From Neospora caninum Liverpool (Eukaryota > Apicomplexa > Conoidasida > Eucoccidiorida > Sarcocystidae), in the NCBI RefSeq assembly GCF_000208865.1, contig NC_018398.1, positions 1,922,001 through 1,986,000 on the forward strand: a stretch of DNA of 64,000 nucleotides, given 5' to 3'. Shown here one piece after another: positions 25,419 to 36,886 of this stretch (position 1 is the first letter of the stretch; each line of letters starts with the position of its first letter). A model generated the notes under the pieces. The model was not told the DNA's origin and made no database searches. It saw nothing but the letters and a program-made list of their open reading frames with translations. Position numbers and translations under genes: made by a program.

Positions 25419-26649
25419 ATGCGGCTTTAGCTTCATCCCTCATTGGAAAAACTGCAAAACACGGTGCGAGGCGTTCCCCTGCGATGGCTTGTCAATCCTA
25501 AACTTCGTCAACTGTTGAACGGTTTCCGGACAACGTGTCCGAGATGCACTTGGATAATGAGCCAACGTGGTATCGCCACTCGTGCTCGCAAGAGATATCA
25601 CACGATAGCGATGGATTTCTTGGAACTACCTATATTCATAGAGCTTCGAGGACCCCTCGTAAAACGCCTTGCGGGATGACTGTTTGTGAATATCGTTTTA
25701 GCGGATACTCTCAGGCTGGAGCTGGTGCAGTCATGCCGCTGTGATAAGCACGAGGAACGCGCAAGTATACCATAGACGTATAGATGGCTGAATTCCGTTT
25801 CTTCATTTGGACTCATCTACGAGTCGAACATCAATTGCCGGCTCCCTTCTACCAGCAATGCTCGAACATCGCGTGTTGTTCTATGCTGCTTCTCAATCAA
25901 CACCCGTCAGGGTGGTCGTGGTCTTCCGGTAGCACACTATGAGGGCTGAAGCACACCACTATTGAAAGAGGACTCTGGCTAACACTTGTTGTGCCTTCTC
26001 ACCTGACGGGTGGAATAGAAATGCGTGAATTCACCTTCCGCCCACTCTATTCCAGTCGGGACCCCCCGAAGGACAGGATTGCGCGAAGCTTCGCAGATCA
26101 TCTCATGTTCGTGTTCTGGACTGCGATCCTCCAGGGTAATTTCCTAGATTTCTGAGACCCCTTAGTCGAGCACTAGGTTCTACACACGGACAACCTTATC
26201 ACTTTGTCCTCTGATATCGCCGCTCCAGCTGTTGGTAAACACGCTTGTTCGGTAAACCAGGTGAAAACAGTGTTTGAATATGGTGTGCTGAGAAAGTGTC
26301 GCGACTGTGCATCTCTCATGGCACTTTTAGAACGGCATGGTCACACCGTGGTGTCGTTAGCTCCTCAGCTAACTGTTCCCTTCATAGTTGAAGGGAGAGA
26401 TTTGGGTCAATTGAAATGTTTCGAATCGAAATAGTAACCGGCTGCGAGCTCTACTCCAACAGCCATTTTACTTTGTTCTCTGGATGTGCCGCACGGAGGT
26501 GGACCTGGCAAGCGAAAAATACTGAGCATTCATGGGGCAAGTGTCTATCAGGTTTACCATGAGGCCTGTTCGAAACGTGTCGCAGCTCGTTCCCAATAGG
26601 CAAATACGAAGAGCGATCCGGGGCCTTTAACAATTTCTGAAGACCTGGA
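25419..26649. other. Spacer between convergent genes
   Basis: Lies between the stop of the plus-strand ASH gene and the left edge of tandem unit A, whose genes run on the minus strand, so it holds two 3' ends. Only short frames are present (for example 26204-26434, 76 codons without recognisable features). Nothing further is seen. Confidence 0.6.
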
Positions 26650-26879
26650 TAGGGCCTCCAACTACCCTGGCGGCTGAGTGGTTTCATTGCGGATCTGCCA
26701 TACAAGACGCTTGTTTCTCGGTATGAATGGCGATACAAGATAATGGAATCTGTAAACCTATTGGACGTCTCTCTTCCTCGTCTGGCGCCGCTGGTGTCGT
26801 ACCCGAATTCGGTTCGACGGTGCGTTGTGTTTGCGAATGACTGTGCTGGGCCGGGTTGAAATGCATGAGCACATTCACG

Positions 26880-28034
26880 TCAGGCGGGGTTTCTCCGGCT
26901 GCGACGCGGATTCATCATTTCTTCACCTTGCTCGCGCAGTTGCCGTAGGATCTGGTTTTCTCGGTCACGCAACTGCTGGCGCTGTTGACGGGACTGTTCG
27001 TGCAACCTGAGAGCTGCTAGTTGTAGGCGAACCCTACTGAGTTGCGCCATTCGCTGGTGCCGACGTATTTCCTCCTCGACGCGCTCCAGGGCCCTCTCGG
27101 CAGTCGCAACTCGCAGGCTGGAACGAAGCTTGCGGGTACCGCTTTCGTCTCTTCTTCTTCGGCCTTCAATGATCATTTCTACATATTCTCTCAAGGCTGA
27201 TTCTTGTCCCAGTAGAGCCCTTCGCTCGTCGGTGGCGGCTCGGCGTGCGTCTTGCAGCTGCTGGTATAGGTTGACTAGCCGAGCGTCGTATCTGCCTCGT
27301 CCATTCCCTTGTCCAGCAGATCGGGCCTGCGTCGCAAGCTGCCGCTCCAGTTCCGCTATCTGAGCCGTTGACCGAGATTCGGCAGCCCATCTCCGTTGTT
27401 GGGTTAAGGTAATCGACACCACAGCTGAATCTATAGAGCTGCACGAGGCACAGCTCGCGCCGCGATGAGGCGAACCGCTGCGGGTTCCGAAGAATCGCGC
27501 TAGGGCCGGCATGGCCGGCGCTCCGCCAGTAGTGGGAGAAGTTTGCAATGATGAGCTGAGTCTCCCTGTAGGTGCCTGGGTGCGGAGGTGCTGCTCTCCT
27601 GTCCCTGACGGCCTGGGCGTGCTCACTGTGCCCTCACTGTGTTGCGCAACGGTGCTGTATCCTGTAGCCTGCGCAACAGGATCCCCCTGTCGTGTCGAAG
27701 GATTGCCACCACCTCTTCGGTTGCCACCACCTCTTCGGTTGCCACTGTCGTGACCGCCTCCCTTTTCCGACTCCGTGTCGGAAAGTCGCCGAGAAATGGA
27801 CGCCTGTGGCGGACGTGGGGCATGCCATGCCTGGACTGTCACACCCGGAGCTGTATCCATAGAGTGGCCACCTGCACTCACCCAGCCACCGGAAGCTCTT
27901 TGTGTCAGGTCGTGTCCACGATTCACCCAGCCCTCTCTACCGAACTGGTTCTCGACATTTATTGGGTGGACAAGGGTTTGACTTTCTACCAGAAACCCGT
28001 ACCTGATTGCACAGTTTGACGCAGAAACGGACAT
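26880..28034 (-). CDS. Arg-rich coiled-coil family protein, copy A (384 aa)
   Basis: Open from the ATG at 28034-28032 to the stop at 26880. The frame is also open 12 codons upstream to a GTG, so an upstream exon is possible. N-terminal half: polar, Gly/Ser/Thr-rich, starting MSVSASNC, with a duplicated Asn-Arg-Arg-Gly-Gly-Gly block (two 18-bp repeats near 27707-27742). A hinge with CASC is followed by a highly charged Arg/Gln/Glu-rich helical half predicted to form a coiled coil, ending in PRRSRRNPA. No signal peptide or membrane segment is visible from this ATG. I do not recognise the family; lineage-specific Lys/Arg-rich families in Toxoplasma (KRUF) are a possible comparison only. Its N-terminal half is nearly identical to copies B and C and its C-terminal half is strongly diverged. 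Confidence 0.68.
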   Translation of the reverse strand: MSVSASNCAIRYGFLVESQTLVHPINVENQFGREGWVNRGHDLTQRASGGWVSAGGHSMDTAPGVTVQAWHAPRPPQASISRRLSDTESEKGGGHDSGNRRGGGNRRGGGNPSTRQGDPVAQATGYSTVAQHSEGTVSTPRPSGTGEQHLRTQAPTGRLSSSLQTSPTTGGAPAMPALARFFGTRSGSPHRGASCASCSSIDSAVVSITLTQQRRWAAESRSTAQIAELERQLATQARSAGQGNGRGRYDARLVNLYQQLQDARRAATDERRALLGQESALREYVEMIIEGRRRRDESGTRKLRSSLRVATAERALERVEEEIRRHQRMAQLSRVRLQLAALRLHEQSRQQRQQLRDRENQILRQLREQGEEMMNPRRSRRNPA

Positions 28035-28389
28035 AACTGTACTGCGTTTGTGGGGTATTCGGACAGGCACAGGCGGTACATTCCTTCACTTGTTAGTACT
28101 CCTCTCGACTGCAGACACGTGCCGATGTCGCGGCGCCCGCGGCATCGTCTGGCGCCACCACGATAAGAACACGGTCACGCCCATCGTCAGCACAGAAGCA
28201 TCTGCCGCCGGTGCTGGCACAACCGGTAGAGATGGTGGGATTTCAATGGCTGGTGTCCACCAACGGCAATCATGCTGCCGCCAAATGTACCCACAAATGC
28301 ATTACAGATCCCGTACAGTAGCGAAGAATTCCTTTATTCCTCTACGCAAACCACGCTCGAAATGGTGTTTCCATGGGCGAGTCGTCACA

Positions 28390-28704
28390 TCACGGTCGAT
28401 GCTTGTCGCTGGTCACGGAGACTTCCAGTTTATCCAATGGAGGCCAAATACTCGATGCAAGTATGAAGCTGCTTCTCAAAAACGGTGGTGGATCGAGAGA
28501 AAAGGCGTCGTTAAGATACACGGTTTTCTTCCGCCGAGGTGCAAGTGCTGGATCGCGGACTTGGTTGCGGACAATTGTGCTGTTGTGGGGAGAGGATGTA
28601 TGTGAGCGTGTGACGAAGTCAGGCCCAGCACTGGCGAGACGCAGCCGAAAGTGGAAAACGCTTGCGAAGCTGAAGCTGAGCCGTAGTGTTTCCGGCGTTC
28701 CTGC
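28390..28704 (-). other. Coding-like stretch upstream of family copy A, cut by a stop
   Basis: Minus-strand frame without an early ATG, containing NSTIVRNQVRDPALAPRRKK and FLRSSFILASSIWPPLDKL. In this copy it ends at TGA (28392-28390), where units B and C read TGG and continue for 16 more codons. It could be an internal exon of a gene lying between the giant gene and the family gene, or an upstream exon of the family gene; no junction could be proven. Another coding-like minus frame (SLPVVPAPAADASVLTMG, about 28230-28090) lies between it and the family ATG. Confidence 0.35.
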
Positions 28705-29603
28705 TTACCTCGTTTCGGAGCCTCCCCAGCAGGCCGAAAAGGTCATCAGCGTGAATAACGGGTTGTGCATTTTGTCCTTGTGGTTGCATACTCTGCCTTC
28801 GGTACCAGGGCAGCAGGGTGTCGCACAGAACAGCAGGGACACGCGTCATAGAATTCCGCCTAAATCTCTCCTCAGGGACGATTTCCCGAGGATGCAGAAA
28901 TCTACACAACTGCCTAATCAACACAACTGCGGCAAGAGCCAGCGCTCTTCTCACGAACAACGCTTGTCTGAATTCAATTGGATACTCCTCTGCAGGATTT
29001 CTGTTCTCGCGTGTCTGTCATCGCAATCGCGAGGTAGCGCATCAACTCGCTGGAAGCTGTCTCCGCTCGCTGGGTCCACGCGTTGCACACATCGGTGTCA
29101 GAGAATAGAAAGAACAAAGTGGCTTCTAGCTTAAGGATCCTTGACGCACCATGCTCTGTGAATCAAGCGTTCGTCCATCTGAAGCGTCATGTGTTTTGGG
29201 GTGGGTATGTCTCCCAGCGTGTCAAACAGACAGCGGATCTCGGCTGCATCGTGAGCTCCGCCGGAACACAGAAGAGCGGAAGATACCGCAGTTTTAAGCC
29301 TCTCGTTTCACATCGTTTGTCGGCATGAAAGGCTATAAGCGCGCCATCAATGATACGGCTGCGTAAAGGGAATCAGAAACTCACTAAACGATTCTCTGCA
29401 GCAGACAAGCGCTGTCGCTAGAGATCGGGGTTTGCCACAAGCTAGAGGTGGATCACATTTGCCGCCCCCAGTCGATTTGGCATATTTGGCGTATTCACGA
29501 TCATCGCCGGGCCCCCTGTGTTGGCGTGTCGTTGAAACGGTACTTTGGTTTTCTTCTGCCTCTCGCATCCTTCGCGGGCCCGAAATGCTTTAGTGCACGC
29601 CGT

Positions 29604-31494
29604 CTATTCAATCTGAAACGCGTCGAAGAGACCTCTCGGCAAGGAGATGCCCTCGGGTGCAGGTCGACGTCCGCGTGCGTGTCTCTGTATCTCGTTATTT
29701 GCTGGATTCGTAACTCTTTGGTCCGATTCCAAGCGAAGCACATGGCTGTCCCGACCTGCGTCGAGTCGAGACAGAGGCATCTCGGTCTGTTCGCTGACCG
29801 TTTCATGTCTCGCCGACTCTGACAGTGTCGCCTTGCATTTTGCCTGGCACGTTCCATCGTCTTTCCAGCTGCCATCGTAGCGGCTGCTGCGTGTGCATAC
29901 AGAATCGCCTCCTGTGCTCACTGTCCGATCCTCGAGAAACATGCCAATTTGATTATGCGATCCCAGAGTTGGCAACCGTCGCGCTCTGGTCTTTCCACAG
30001 AGCCGTCTTTCCAGCTCGCTCGTTCTGTTGCACTCCCCTTCGGGCTTCCTCGCTCTGTTAGAAGTGGGTGTAGAAGCGCAGCAGTGCCCCTTGTGAACTC
30101 GGATATCTCTGTCAAATCGCGGCAAACAGCTGGCCTCTCTTCTGTCTGTGCCTCGCCTTCCGCCTGTCCTGGACGGATGTGGAGTCGTGTCGGAGCCAAC
30201 CGAGTTGCGCCGCATGTTGCTGCCTGCGGGCCCTTCAGCTGCGTCGGTTTTCTTCTCCAGAGTTCGGAAATCTCTGCGCCATTGATACTGGTCTGTTTTC
30301 GTCCGTGTGAAGGGAGATTTTGCTGATTTATGGTTGGATCTCGCAGATGCATTCTTGGGACTCGTGCGCCTCCCACAAGCAAAGTCCCTACCTGCGTCTG
30401 CATCTACTCCGTCTGCACCTTCGCCTGTCTCATCGCGAGTCCTTCTTTCTTCCGACACCCTTCGGTCGATCTGGCGGAGTCGTTCGGCCGTTCCACTGGA
30501 TTCGCGTCCTCCGCCTATGACATCACGCCCAGGCGCTGGGATCCCTCCAAGAACGAGTATGATCTTTGATTGCTTTCCCTGATCTGGAATTGAAAGCGCT
30601 TGTTCTTGGCGCGTATAACTCTGGACTGGGTCTACCGGTTCCCCACACATAACTGGCTGTGCTCTCGCTTCTGTATTTCCAGCGTCTCTTGGATCGTGTC
30701 ACCTGCCAGCCCACGCTTGGGCTGCTCACCTCGAAGCAATCATAGGGAGACACGCGTCCAGAGCCGCTGCATCGTCTGTTTGGTTGTGTATATCCATGAA
30801 GAGGTGTACCGGCTGTTTGCCTTGAATTTCCCCTATCGAGGAAACCGCAAGGCGTTGCAGTGACCTCGGTTTCGCAAAAACCTCTGAAAGTTGTCACCCC
30901 ATCAGCATCATTCCCCTTCGTCCTGACTCGCCAGAGGCTTCCGCCTGGCTCTTGGTGTCATCGGTTTTGCGTTCTAAAGATTCGCGCGTGTTTAGGGCGT
31001 TTTCCGTCCCGGTCGGGTCCTCTTTGCGCTCTGGTTCCCTTTCGGGTTCAACATCCCCTGACGACTCCCCGCAGACGGATCTGACTCCAGTCGAGGAGAG
31101 AGTGAAGGCGGAACTGTCAGGTTGCGTGTATGCTCTCTGACCTTGGCGACCAGTGGCACTTGGCGAGGCGACGTAATGTTGGCAAAAGAGGCTTTCGATT
31201 TCTTTGACCTTTCAGCCATGGATCGATCGTCACGCTTGTTGGCCGCCCGTTTTTCGACCCGCCCTCTCTCTGAAGAAACCTGGAGCAGCTAATGTCTGTG
31301 TGTCTGGGCAAAGGCGTCGTGGCCATAGAACTCACGCAGCAGTAGGTGATCGCTGATTGATGCTGACACACGCACTGGGTGGGCAAAATGTTTCCTCGTC
31401 CCTCATCTCTCGTCTCTAAAGGGGCGACGCTTCCGTCTGTGTTCCCCTGTCGTTACTCTGTCTTTCTCGTTCTACTGTCGCCGTCACCTCCGGG
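29604..31494 (-). pseudogene. Truncated 3' copy of the giant PHD gene (unit A)
   Basis: Begins inside the reading frame of the giant gene (PEVTATVERERQ), without its 5' exons. A one-base loss then shifts the frame and a stop follows at TEASPL near 31416. Downstream the original frame reopens: 30650-29604 is open for 348 codons and almost identical to the C copy. It lacks the roughly 262-bp segment near 40671-40932 and keeps a segment of about 115 bp that C lacks, which also changes frame. Its 3' end diverges at FDAFQIE and stops at 29604. It is probably a non-functional by-product of tandem duplication, though transcription cannot be excluded. Confidence 0.8.
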
Positions 31495-31726
31495 GGGGAC
31501 TCCGCATACCTACCCTGGCGCCTAATGGTGTTCATAGCGGATCTGTCATACACACGTTTGTGTCTCGGTATGAATGACGAAACACGATAATGGAATCTGT
31601 CAACCTTCTGGACGTCTCTCTTCCTCGTCTGGCACCGCTGGTGTCGTACCCGAATTCGGTTCTTCGATGCATTAGGTTTGCGAATGAATGTGGTTAGCCC
31701 GCTTGAAATGCATGAGCACATTCACG

Positions 31727-32863
31727 TCAGGCGGGTTTTCTCCTGCTGCGACGCGGATGCATTACTTCCTCACCCTCCTGGCGCAATTGCTCTAGGATCT
31801 CGTCTTCCTGGTCGCGCATCCGCTGTTGCTGTTCACGGGAAGGTTCTCTCACCCTCAGAGCTGCTAGGTTGTCGAGAACCTCTTGGAGATCCGCCATTCG
31901 CTGGTGCCGATTTAGTGTGGCCTGGGCGCGAGCCAAAGCTGCCTCTGCGACCAGAACTCGCAGTTGGGCCTGTAGCTGCATGGCACGCCTCTCTTCTCTT
32001 CTTTTACGGTCACGAATTTGCGCGTCTACAAAGCCACTCAAAGTGGCTTCTTGCTGCCGTAGATCACTTTGCTCCGCGGCCCCGGCTCGGCGTGCGTCTT
32101 GCAGCTGCTGGTAAATGCTAACCTGCGGCCCCTCGTCTCCGCTTCGTCCATTCCCTTGTGCAGCGGATCGGGCATGTGTCGCATGCTGACGCTCTAGTTC
32201 CGCTATCTGAGCAGCTGACCGAGATTCGGCAGTCCATCTGCGTCGGCGGGTAGCGAGAAGCGCTTCCATAGCTGTGTCTATTGAATCGCACGAGGCACAG
32301 CTAGCGCCTCGATGAGGCGAACCGCTGCGGGTTCCGAAGAATCGCGCTAGGGCCGGCATGGCCGGCGCTCCGCCAGTAGTGGGAGAAGTTTGCAATGATG
32401 AGCTGAGTCTCCCTGTAGGTGCCTGGGTGCGGAGGTGCTGCTCTCCTGTCCCTGACGGCCTGGGCGTGCTCACTGTGCCCTCACTGTGTTGCGCAACGGT
32501 GCTGTATCCTGTAGCCTGCGCAACAGGATCCCCCTGTCGTGTCGAAGGATTGCCACCGCCTCTTCGGTTGACACCGTCGTGACCGCCTCCCTTTTCCGAC
32601 TCCGTGTCGGAAAGTCGCCGAGAAATGGACGCCTGTGGCGGACGTGGGGCATGCCATGCCTGGACTGTCACACCCGGAGCTGTATCCATAGAGTGGCCAC
32701 CCGCACTCACCCAGTCACCGGAAGCTCTTTGTGTCAGGTCGTGTCCACGATTCACCCAGCCCTCTCTACCGAACTGGTCCTCGGCATTTATTGGGTGGAC
32801 AAGGGTTTGACTTTCTACCAGAAACCCGTACCTGATTTCACAGTTTGACGCAGAAACAGACAT
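31727..32863 (-). CDS. Arg-rich coiled-coil family protein, copy B (378 aa)
   Basis: Same architecture as copy A, six codons shorter because only one Asn-Arg-Arg-Gly-Gly-Gly block remains. Start ATG at 32863-32861. In the N-terminal half it differs from copy A by only a few residues (for example Ala to Glu after MSVSASNC, and INAED for INVEN). From the CASC hinge on, most of the helical region is changed, yet anchors such as AQIAELERQ, ARSAAQGNGR, LQDARRA and the PRRSRRKPA end are kept. The frame is uninterrupted, so it is probably expressed. Function unknown. Confidence 0.68.
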   Translation of the reverse strand: MSVSASNCEIRYGFLVESQTLVHPINAEDQFGREGWVNRGHDLTQRASGDWVSAGGHSMDTAPGVTVQAWHAPRPPQASISRRLSDTESEKGGGHDGVNRRGGGNPSTRQGDPVAQATGYSTVAQHSEGTVSTPRPSGTGEQHLRTQAPTGRLSSSLQTSPTTGGAPAMPALARFFGTRSGSPHRGASCASCDSIDTAMEALLATRRRRWTAESRSAAQIAELERQHATHARSAAQGNGRSGDEGPQVSIYQQLQDARRAGAAEQSDLRQQEATLSGFVDAQIRDRKRREERRAMQLQAQLRVLVAEAALARAQATLNRHQRMADLQEVLDNLAALRVREPSREQQQRMRDQEDEILEQLRQEGEEVMHPRRSRRKPA

Positions 32864-33170
32864 AACTGTACTGCGTTTGTGGGGTATTCGGACAGGCACA
32901 GGCGGTACATTCCTTCACTTGTTAGTACTCCTCTCGACTGCAGACACGTGCCGATGTCGCGGCGCCCGCGGCATCGTCTGGCGCCACCACGATAAGAACA
33001 CGGTCACGCCCATCGTCAGCACAGAAGCATCTGCCGCCGGTGCTGGCACAACCGGTAGAGAAGGTGGGATTTCAATGGCTGGTGTCCACCAACGGCAATC
33101 ATGCTGCCGCCAAATGTACCCACAAATGCATTACAGATCCCGTACAGTAGCGAAGAATTCCTTTATTCCT

Positions 33171-33533
33171 CTACGCAAACCACGCTCGAAATGGTGTTTC
33201 CATGGGCGAATCTTCAGACCACGGTCGATACTTGTCGCTGGTCACGGAGACTTCCAGTTTATCCAATGGAGGCCAAATACTCGATGCAAGTATGAAGCTG
33301 CTTCTCAAAAACGGTGGTGGATCGAGAGAAAAGGCGTCGTTAAGATACACGGTTTTCTTCCGCCGAGGTGCAAGTGCTGGATCGCGGACTTGGTTGCGGA
33401 CAATTGTGCTGTTGTGGGGAGAGGATGTATGTGAGCGTGTGACGAAGTCAGGCCCAGCACTGGCGAGACGCAGCCGAAAGTGGAAAACGCTTGCGAAGCT
33501 GAAGCTGAGCCGTAGTGTTTCCGGCTTTCCTGC
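33171..33533 (-). other. Coding-like stretch upstream of family copy B
   Basis: The intact 120-codon version of the frame broken in unit A, ending DSPMETPFRAWFA. Just upstream lies a good donor, GAG|GTAAGC, ending LFGLLGRLRNE, so this region probably contains several small exons. The units are too alike for conservation to prove coding. Confidence 0.35.
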
Positions 33534-34292
33534 TTACCTCGTTTCGGAGCCTCCCCAGCAGGCCGAAAAGGCCACCAGCGTGAGTAGCAGGTTGTGCATT
33601 TTGCCGTTCAGGTTGCTGTCTCTCGCGTCGGTCACAAGCTGGCATCGAGTCGCACCCAGAACAGCAGAGGCACACGCCATAGAATTACCCGTGTCATAGA
33701 ATTCCGCCTAAATCTCTCCTCAGGGACGATTTCCCGAGGATGCAGAAATCTACACAACTGCCTAATCAACACAACTGCGGCAAGAGCCAGCGTTCGTCTC
33801 ACAAACAACGCTTGTCTGAATTCAATTGGATATTCCCCTGCAGGAGTTCTGTTCCCGCGTCTCTGTCTTTGCCATCGCGTGGTAGCGGATCAACTCGCCG
33901 GCGGCTGCTTTTCGCTCGCTGGCTGCACACGCGTTGCACACATCGGTGTCGGAGTAGCAAGAACAACGTGGCTTCTAGCTTAAGGATCCTTGACGCGCAG
34001 TGCTCTATGGATCAAGCGTTCATCCATTCTGAAGCGTCATGCGTTTTGGGGTGGGTATGTCTTCCCGTGTGTCAAACAGACAGCGGATCTCGGCTGCATC
34101 GTGCGGCCCGACGTAAAACAGAAGAGCGGAAGATACCGCAGTTTTAAGCCTCTCGTTTTACATCGTTTGTCGGCATGAAAGGCCTTAAGCCCACCACCAG
34201 TGACACGGCTGCGTAACCGGAATCAGAAACTCACTAAACGATTCTCTGCAGCAGACAAGCGCTGTCGCTAGAGATCGGGTTTTTCCTACAGC

Positions 34293-36654
34293 CTAGAGAC
34301 TCGGATCAAGCGTGCCGCCCCCCGTCGATTTGACGTGTTCACTATCATCGCCGAGACCCGTGTGTTGGCGTGTCGTTCGAAAAGATACTTTGATTTTCTT
34401 CTGCCTCTCGCCTTCTTCTCGGGAGCGACATGTTTGAGTGAATGCGGTTTCTTCAATCTGAAACGCGTCAAAGAGGCCAGTCGGCAACGACTTGACCCCC
34501 TGTGCGGGTCCATGTCCGCGCGCGCGTCTCTGTAGCTCGTTATTCGCTGGATTCGTAACTCTTTGTGACGTGTTCACTATCCTCGCCGAGACCCGTGTGT
34601 TGGCGTGTCGTTCGAAATGATACATTGATTTTCTTCTGCCTCTCGCCTTCTTCTCGGGAGCGACATGTTTGAGTGAATGCCGTTTCTTCAATCTGAAACG
34701 CGTCAAAGAGGCCAGTCGGCAACGACTTGACCCCCTGTGCGGGTCCATGTCCGCGCGCGTGTCTCTGTATCTCGTTATTCGCTCGATTAGTAACTCTTTG
34801 GTCCGATTCCAAGCGAAGCACATGGCTGTCCCGACCTGCGTCGAGTCGAGACAGAGGCATCTCGGTCTGTTCGCTGGCCGTTTCATGTCTCGCCGACTCT
34901 GACAGTGTCGCCTTGCATTTTGCCTGGCACGTTCCATCGTCTTTCCAGCTGCCATCGTAGCGGCTGCTGCGTGTGCATACAGAATCGCCTCCTGTGCTCA
35001 CTGTCCGATCCTCGAGAAACATGCCAATTTGATTATGCGATCCCAGAGTTGGCAACCGTCGCGCTCTGGTCTTTCCACAGAGCCGTCTTTCCAGCTCGCT
35101 CGTTCTGTTGCACTCCCCTTCGGGCTTCCTCGCTCTGTTAGAAGTGGGTGTAGAAGCGCAGCAGTGCCCCTTGTGAACTCGGATATCTCTGTCAAATCGC
35201 GGCAAACAGCTGGCCTCTCTTCTGTCTGTGCCTCGCCTTCCGCCTGTCCTGGACGGATGTGGAGTCGTGTCGGAGCCAACCGAGTTGCGCCGCATGTTGC
35301 TGCCTGCGGGCCCTTCAGCTGCGTCGGTTTTCTTCTCCAGAGTTCGGAAATCTCTGCGCCATTGATACTGGTCTGTTTTCGTCCGTGTGAAGGGAGATTT
35401 TGCTGATTTATGGTTGGATCTCGCAGATGCATTCTTGGGACTCGTGCGCCTCCCACAAGCAAAGTCCCTACCTGCGTCTGCATCTACTCCGTCTGCACCT
35501 TCGCCTGTCTCATCGCGAGTCCTTCTTTCTTCCGACACCCTTCGGTCGATCTGGCGGAGTCGTTCGGCCGTTCCACTGGATTCGCGTCCTCCGCCTATGA
35601 CATCACGCCCAGGCGCTGGGATCCCTCCAAGAACGAGTATGATCTTTGATTGCTTTCCCTGATCTGGAATTGAAAGCGCTTGTTCTTGGCGCGTATAACT
35701 CTGGACTGGGTCTACCGGTTCCCCACACATAACTGGCTGTGCTCTCGCTTCTGTATTTCCAGCGTCTCTTGGATCGTGTCACCTGCCAGCCCACGCTTGG
35801 GCTGCTCACCCCGAAGCGATCATAGGGAGACACGCGTCCAGAGCAGCTGCATCGTCTGTTTGGTTGTGTATATCCATGAAGAGGTGTACCGGCTGTTTGC
35901 CGTGAATTTCCCTTATCGAGGAAACCGCAAGGCGTTGCAGTGTCCTCGGTTTCGCAAAAACCTCTGAAAGTTGGCACCCTATCAGCATCATTCCCCTTCG
36001 TCCTGACTCGCCAGAGGCTTCCGCCTGGCTCTTGGTGCCATCGGTTTTGCATTCTAAAGATTCGCGCGTGTTTAGGGCGTTTCCTATCCCGGTCTGGTCC
36101 TCTTTGCGCTCTGGTTCCCTTTCGGGTTCAACATCCCCTGACGACTCCCCGCAGACGGATCTGACTCCAGTCGAGGAGAGAGTGAAGGCGGAACTGTCAG
36201 GTTGCGTGTATGCTCTCTGACCTTGGCGACCAGTGGCACTTGTGGCGAGGCGACGTAATGTTGGCAAAAGAGGCTTTCGATTTCTTTGACCTTTCAGCCA
36301 TGGATCGATCGTCACGCTTGTTGGCCGCCCGTTTTTCGACCTGCCCTCTCTCTGAAGAAACCTGGAGCAACTAATGTCTGTGTGTCTGGGCAAAGGCGTC
36401 GTGGCCATAGAACTCACGCAGCAGTAGGTGATCGCTGATTGATGCCTGACACACGCACTGGGTGGGCAAAATGTTTCACCTCCAGGCAAAGAACTTGATA
36501 TTCTGTTGTAATCCCCGTGGTAAACATAGTCACCGAATGGCGGAAGGAGCTTTCCTCGTCCCTCATCCCTCGTCTCTAAAGGGGCGACGCTTCCGTCTGT
36601 GTTCCCCTGTCGTTACTCTGTCTTTCTCGTTCTACTGTCGCCGTCACCTCCGGG
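34293..36654 (-). pseudogene. Truncated 3' copy of the giant PHD gene (unit B)
   Basis: Same truncation and same early frameshift as unit A. A unique insertion of about 70 bp near 36480-36550 lies close to the lesion. The frame is open again from 36489 (227 codons) and from 35730 (396 codons). The 3' end contains two copies of a 235-bp block (34331-34565 and 34566-34800), each encoding the stretch from VTNPANNE to the end region. Read as a decaying partial duplicate. Confidence 0.8.
34331..34800. repeat. 235-bp direct duplication within unit B
   Basis: The block starting TGACGTGTTCACTATC occurs at 34331 and again at 34566 with a few substitutions (TGTAGCTCG against TGTATCTCG, GCGGTTT against GCCGTTT). 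Units A and C have it once. Confidence 0.92.
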
Positions 36655-36886
36655 GGGGACTCCACATACCTACTCTGGCGCCTAATGGTGTTCATAGCGG
36701 ATATGTCATACACACGTTTGTGTCTCGGTATGAATGACGAAACACGATAATGGAATCGGTAAACCTACTGGACGTCTCTCTTCCTCGTCTGGCGCCGCTG
36801 GTGTCGTACCCGACTTCGGTTCGACGGTGCGTTGTGTCTGCGAATGACTGTGCTTGGCCAGGTTGAAATGCATCAGCACAGTCACG

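Larger units (their letters stand above)
26650..31494 (-). repeat. Tandem unit A (about 4.85 kb)
   Basis: Leftmost of three head-to-tail units. Its left edge is near the shared ACTACCCTGGCGG at about 26660. Its right edge is near CACCTCCGGG at 31485-31494, where the sequence jumps from the giant-gene copy to the left-edge sequence of unit B. On the minus strand it holds a broken copy of the 3' half of the giant PHD gene (31494-29604), a coding-like stretch (28704-28390) and a family gene (28034-26880). Long stretches around 29700-30700 match units B and C almost base for base. Confidence 0.93.
31495..36654 (-). repeat. Tandem unit B (about 5.16 kb)
   Basis: Middle unit, same order and orientation as unit A. 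It is longer because of a 235-bp internal duplication (34331-34800) and an insertion of about 70 bp near 36480-36550 that neither other unit has. Its right junction again follows CACCTCCGGG (36645-36654). Confidence 0.93.

Noticed and set aside
26204..26434. 76-codon plus ORF left of the array
   Set aside because: Composition is not protein-like and there are no splice or start features; treated as spacer.
28048..28605. 185-codon plus-strand ORF repeated in all three units
   Set aside because: Starts at TTG and is antisense to more protein-like minus frames; its conservation only reflects recent duplication.
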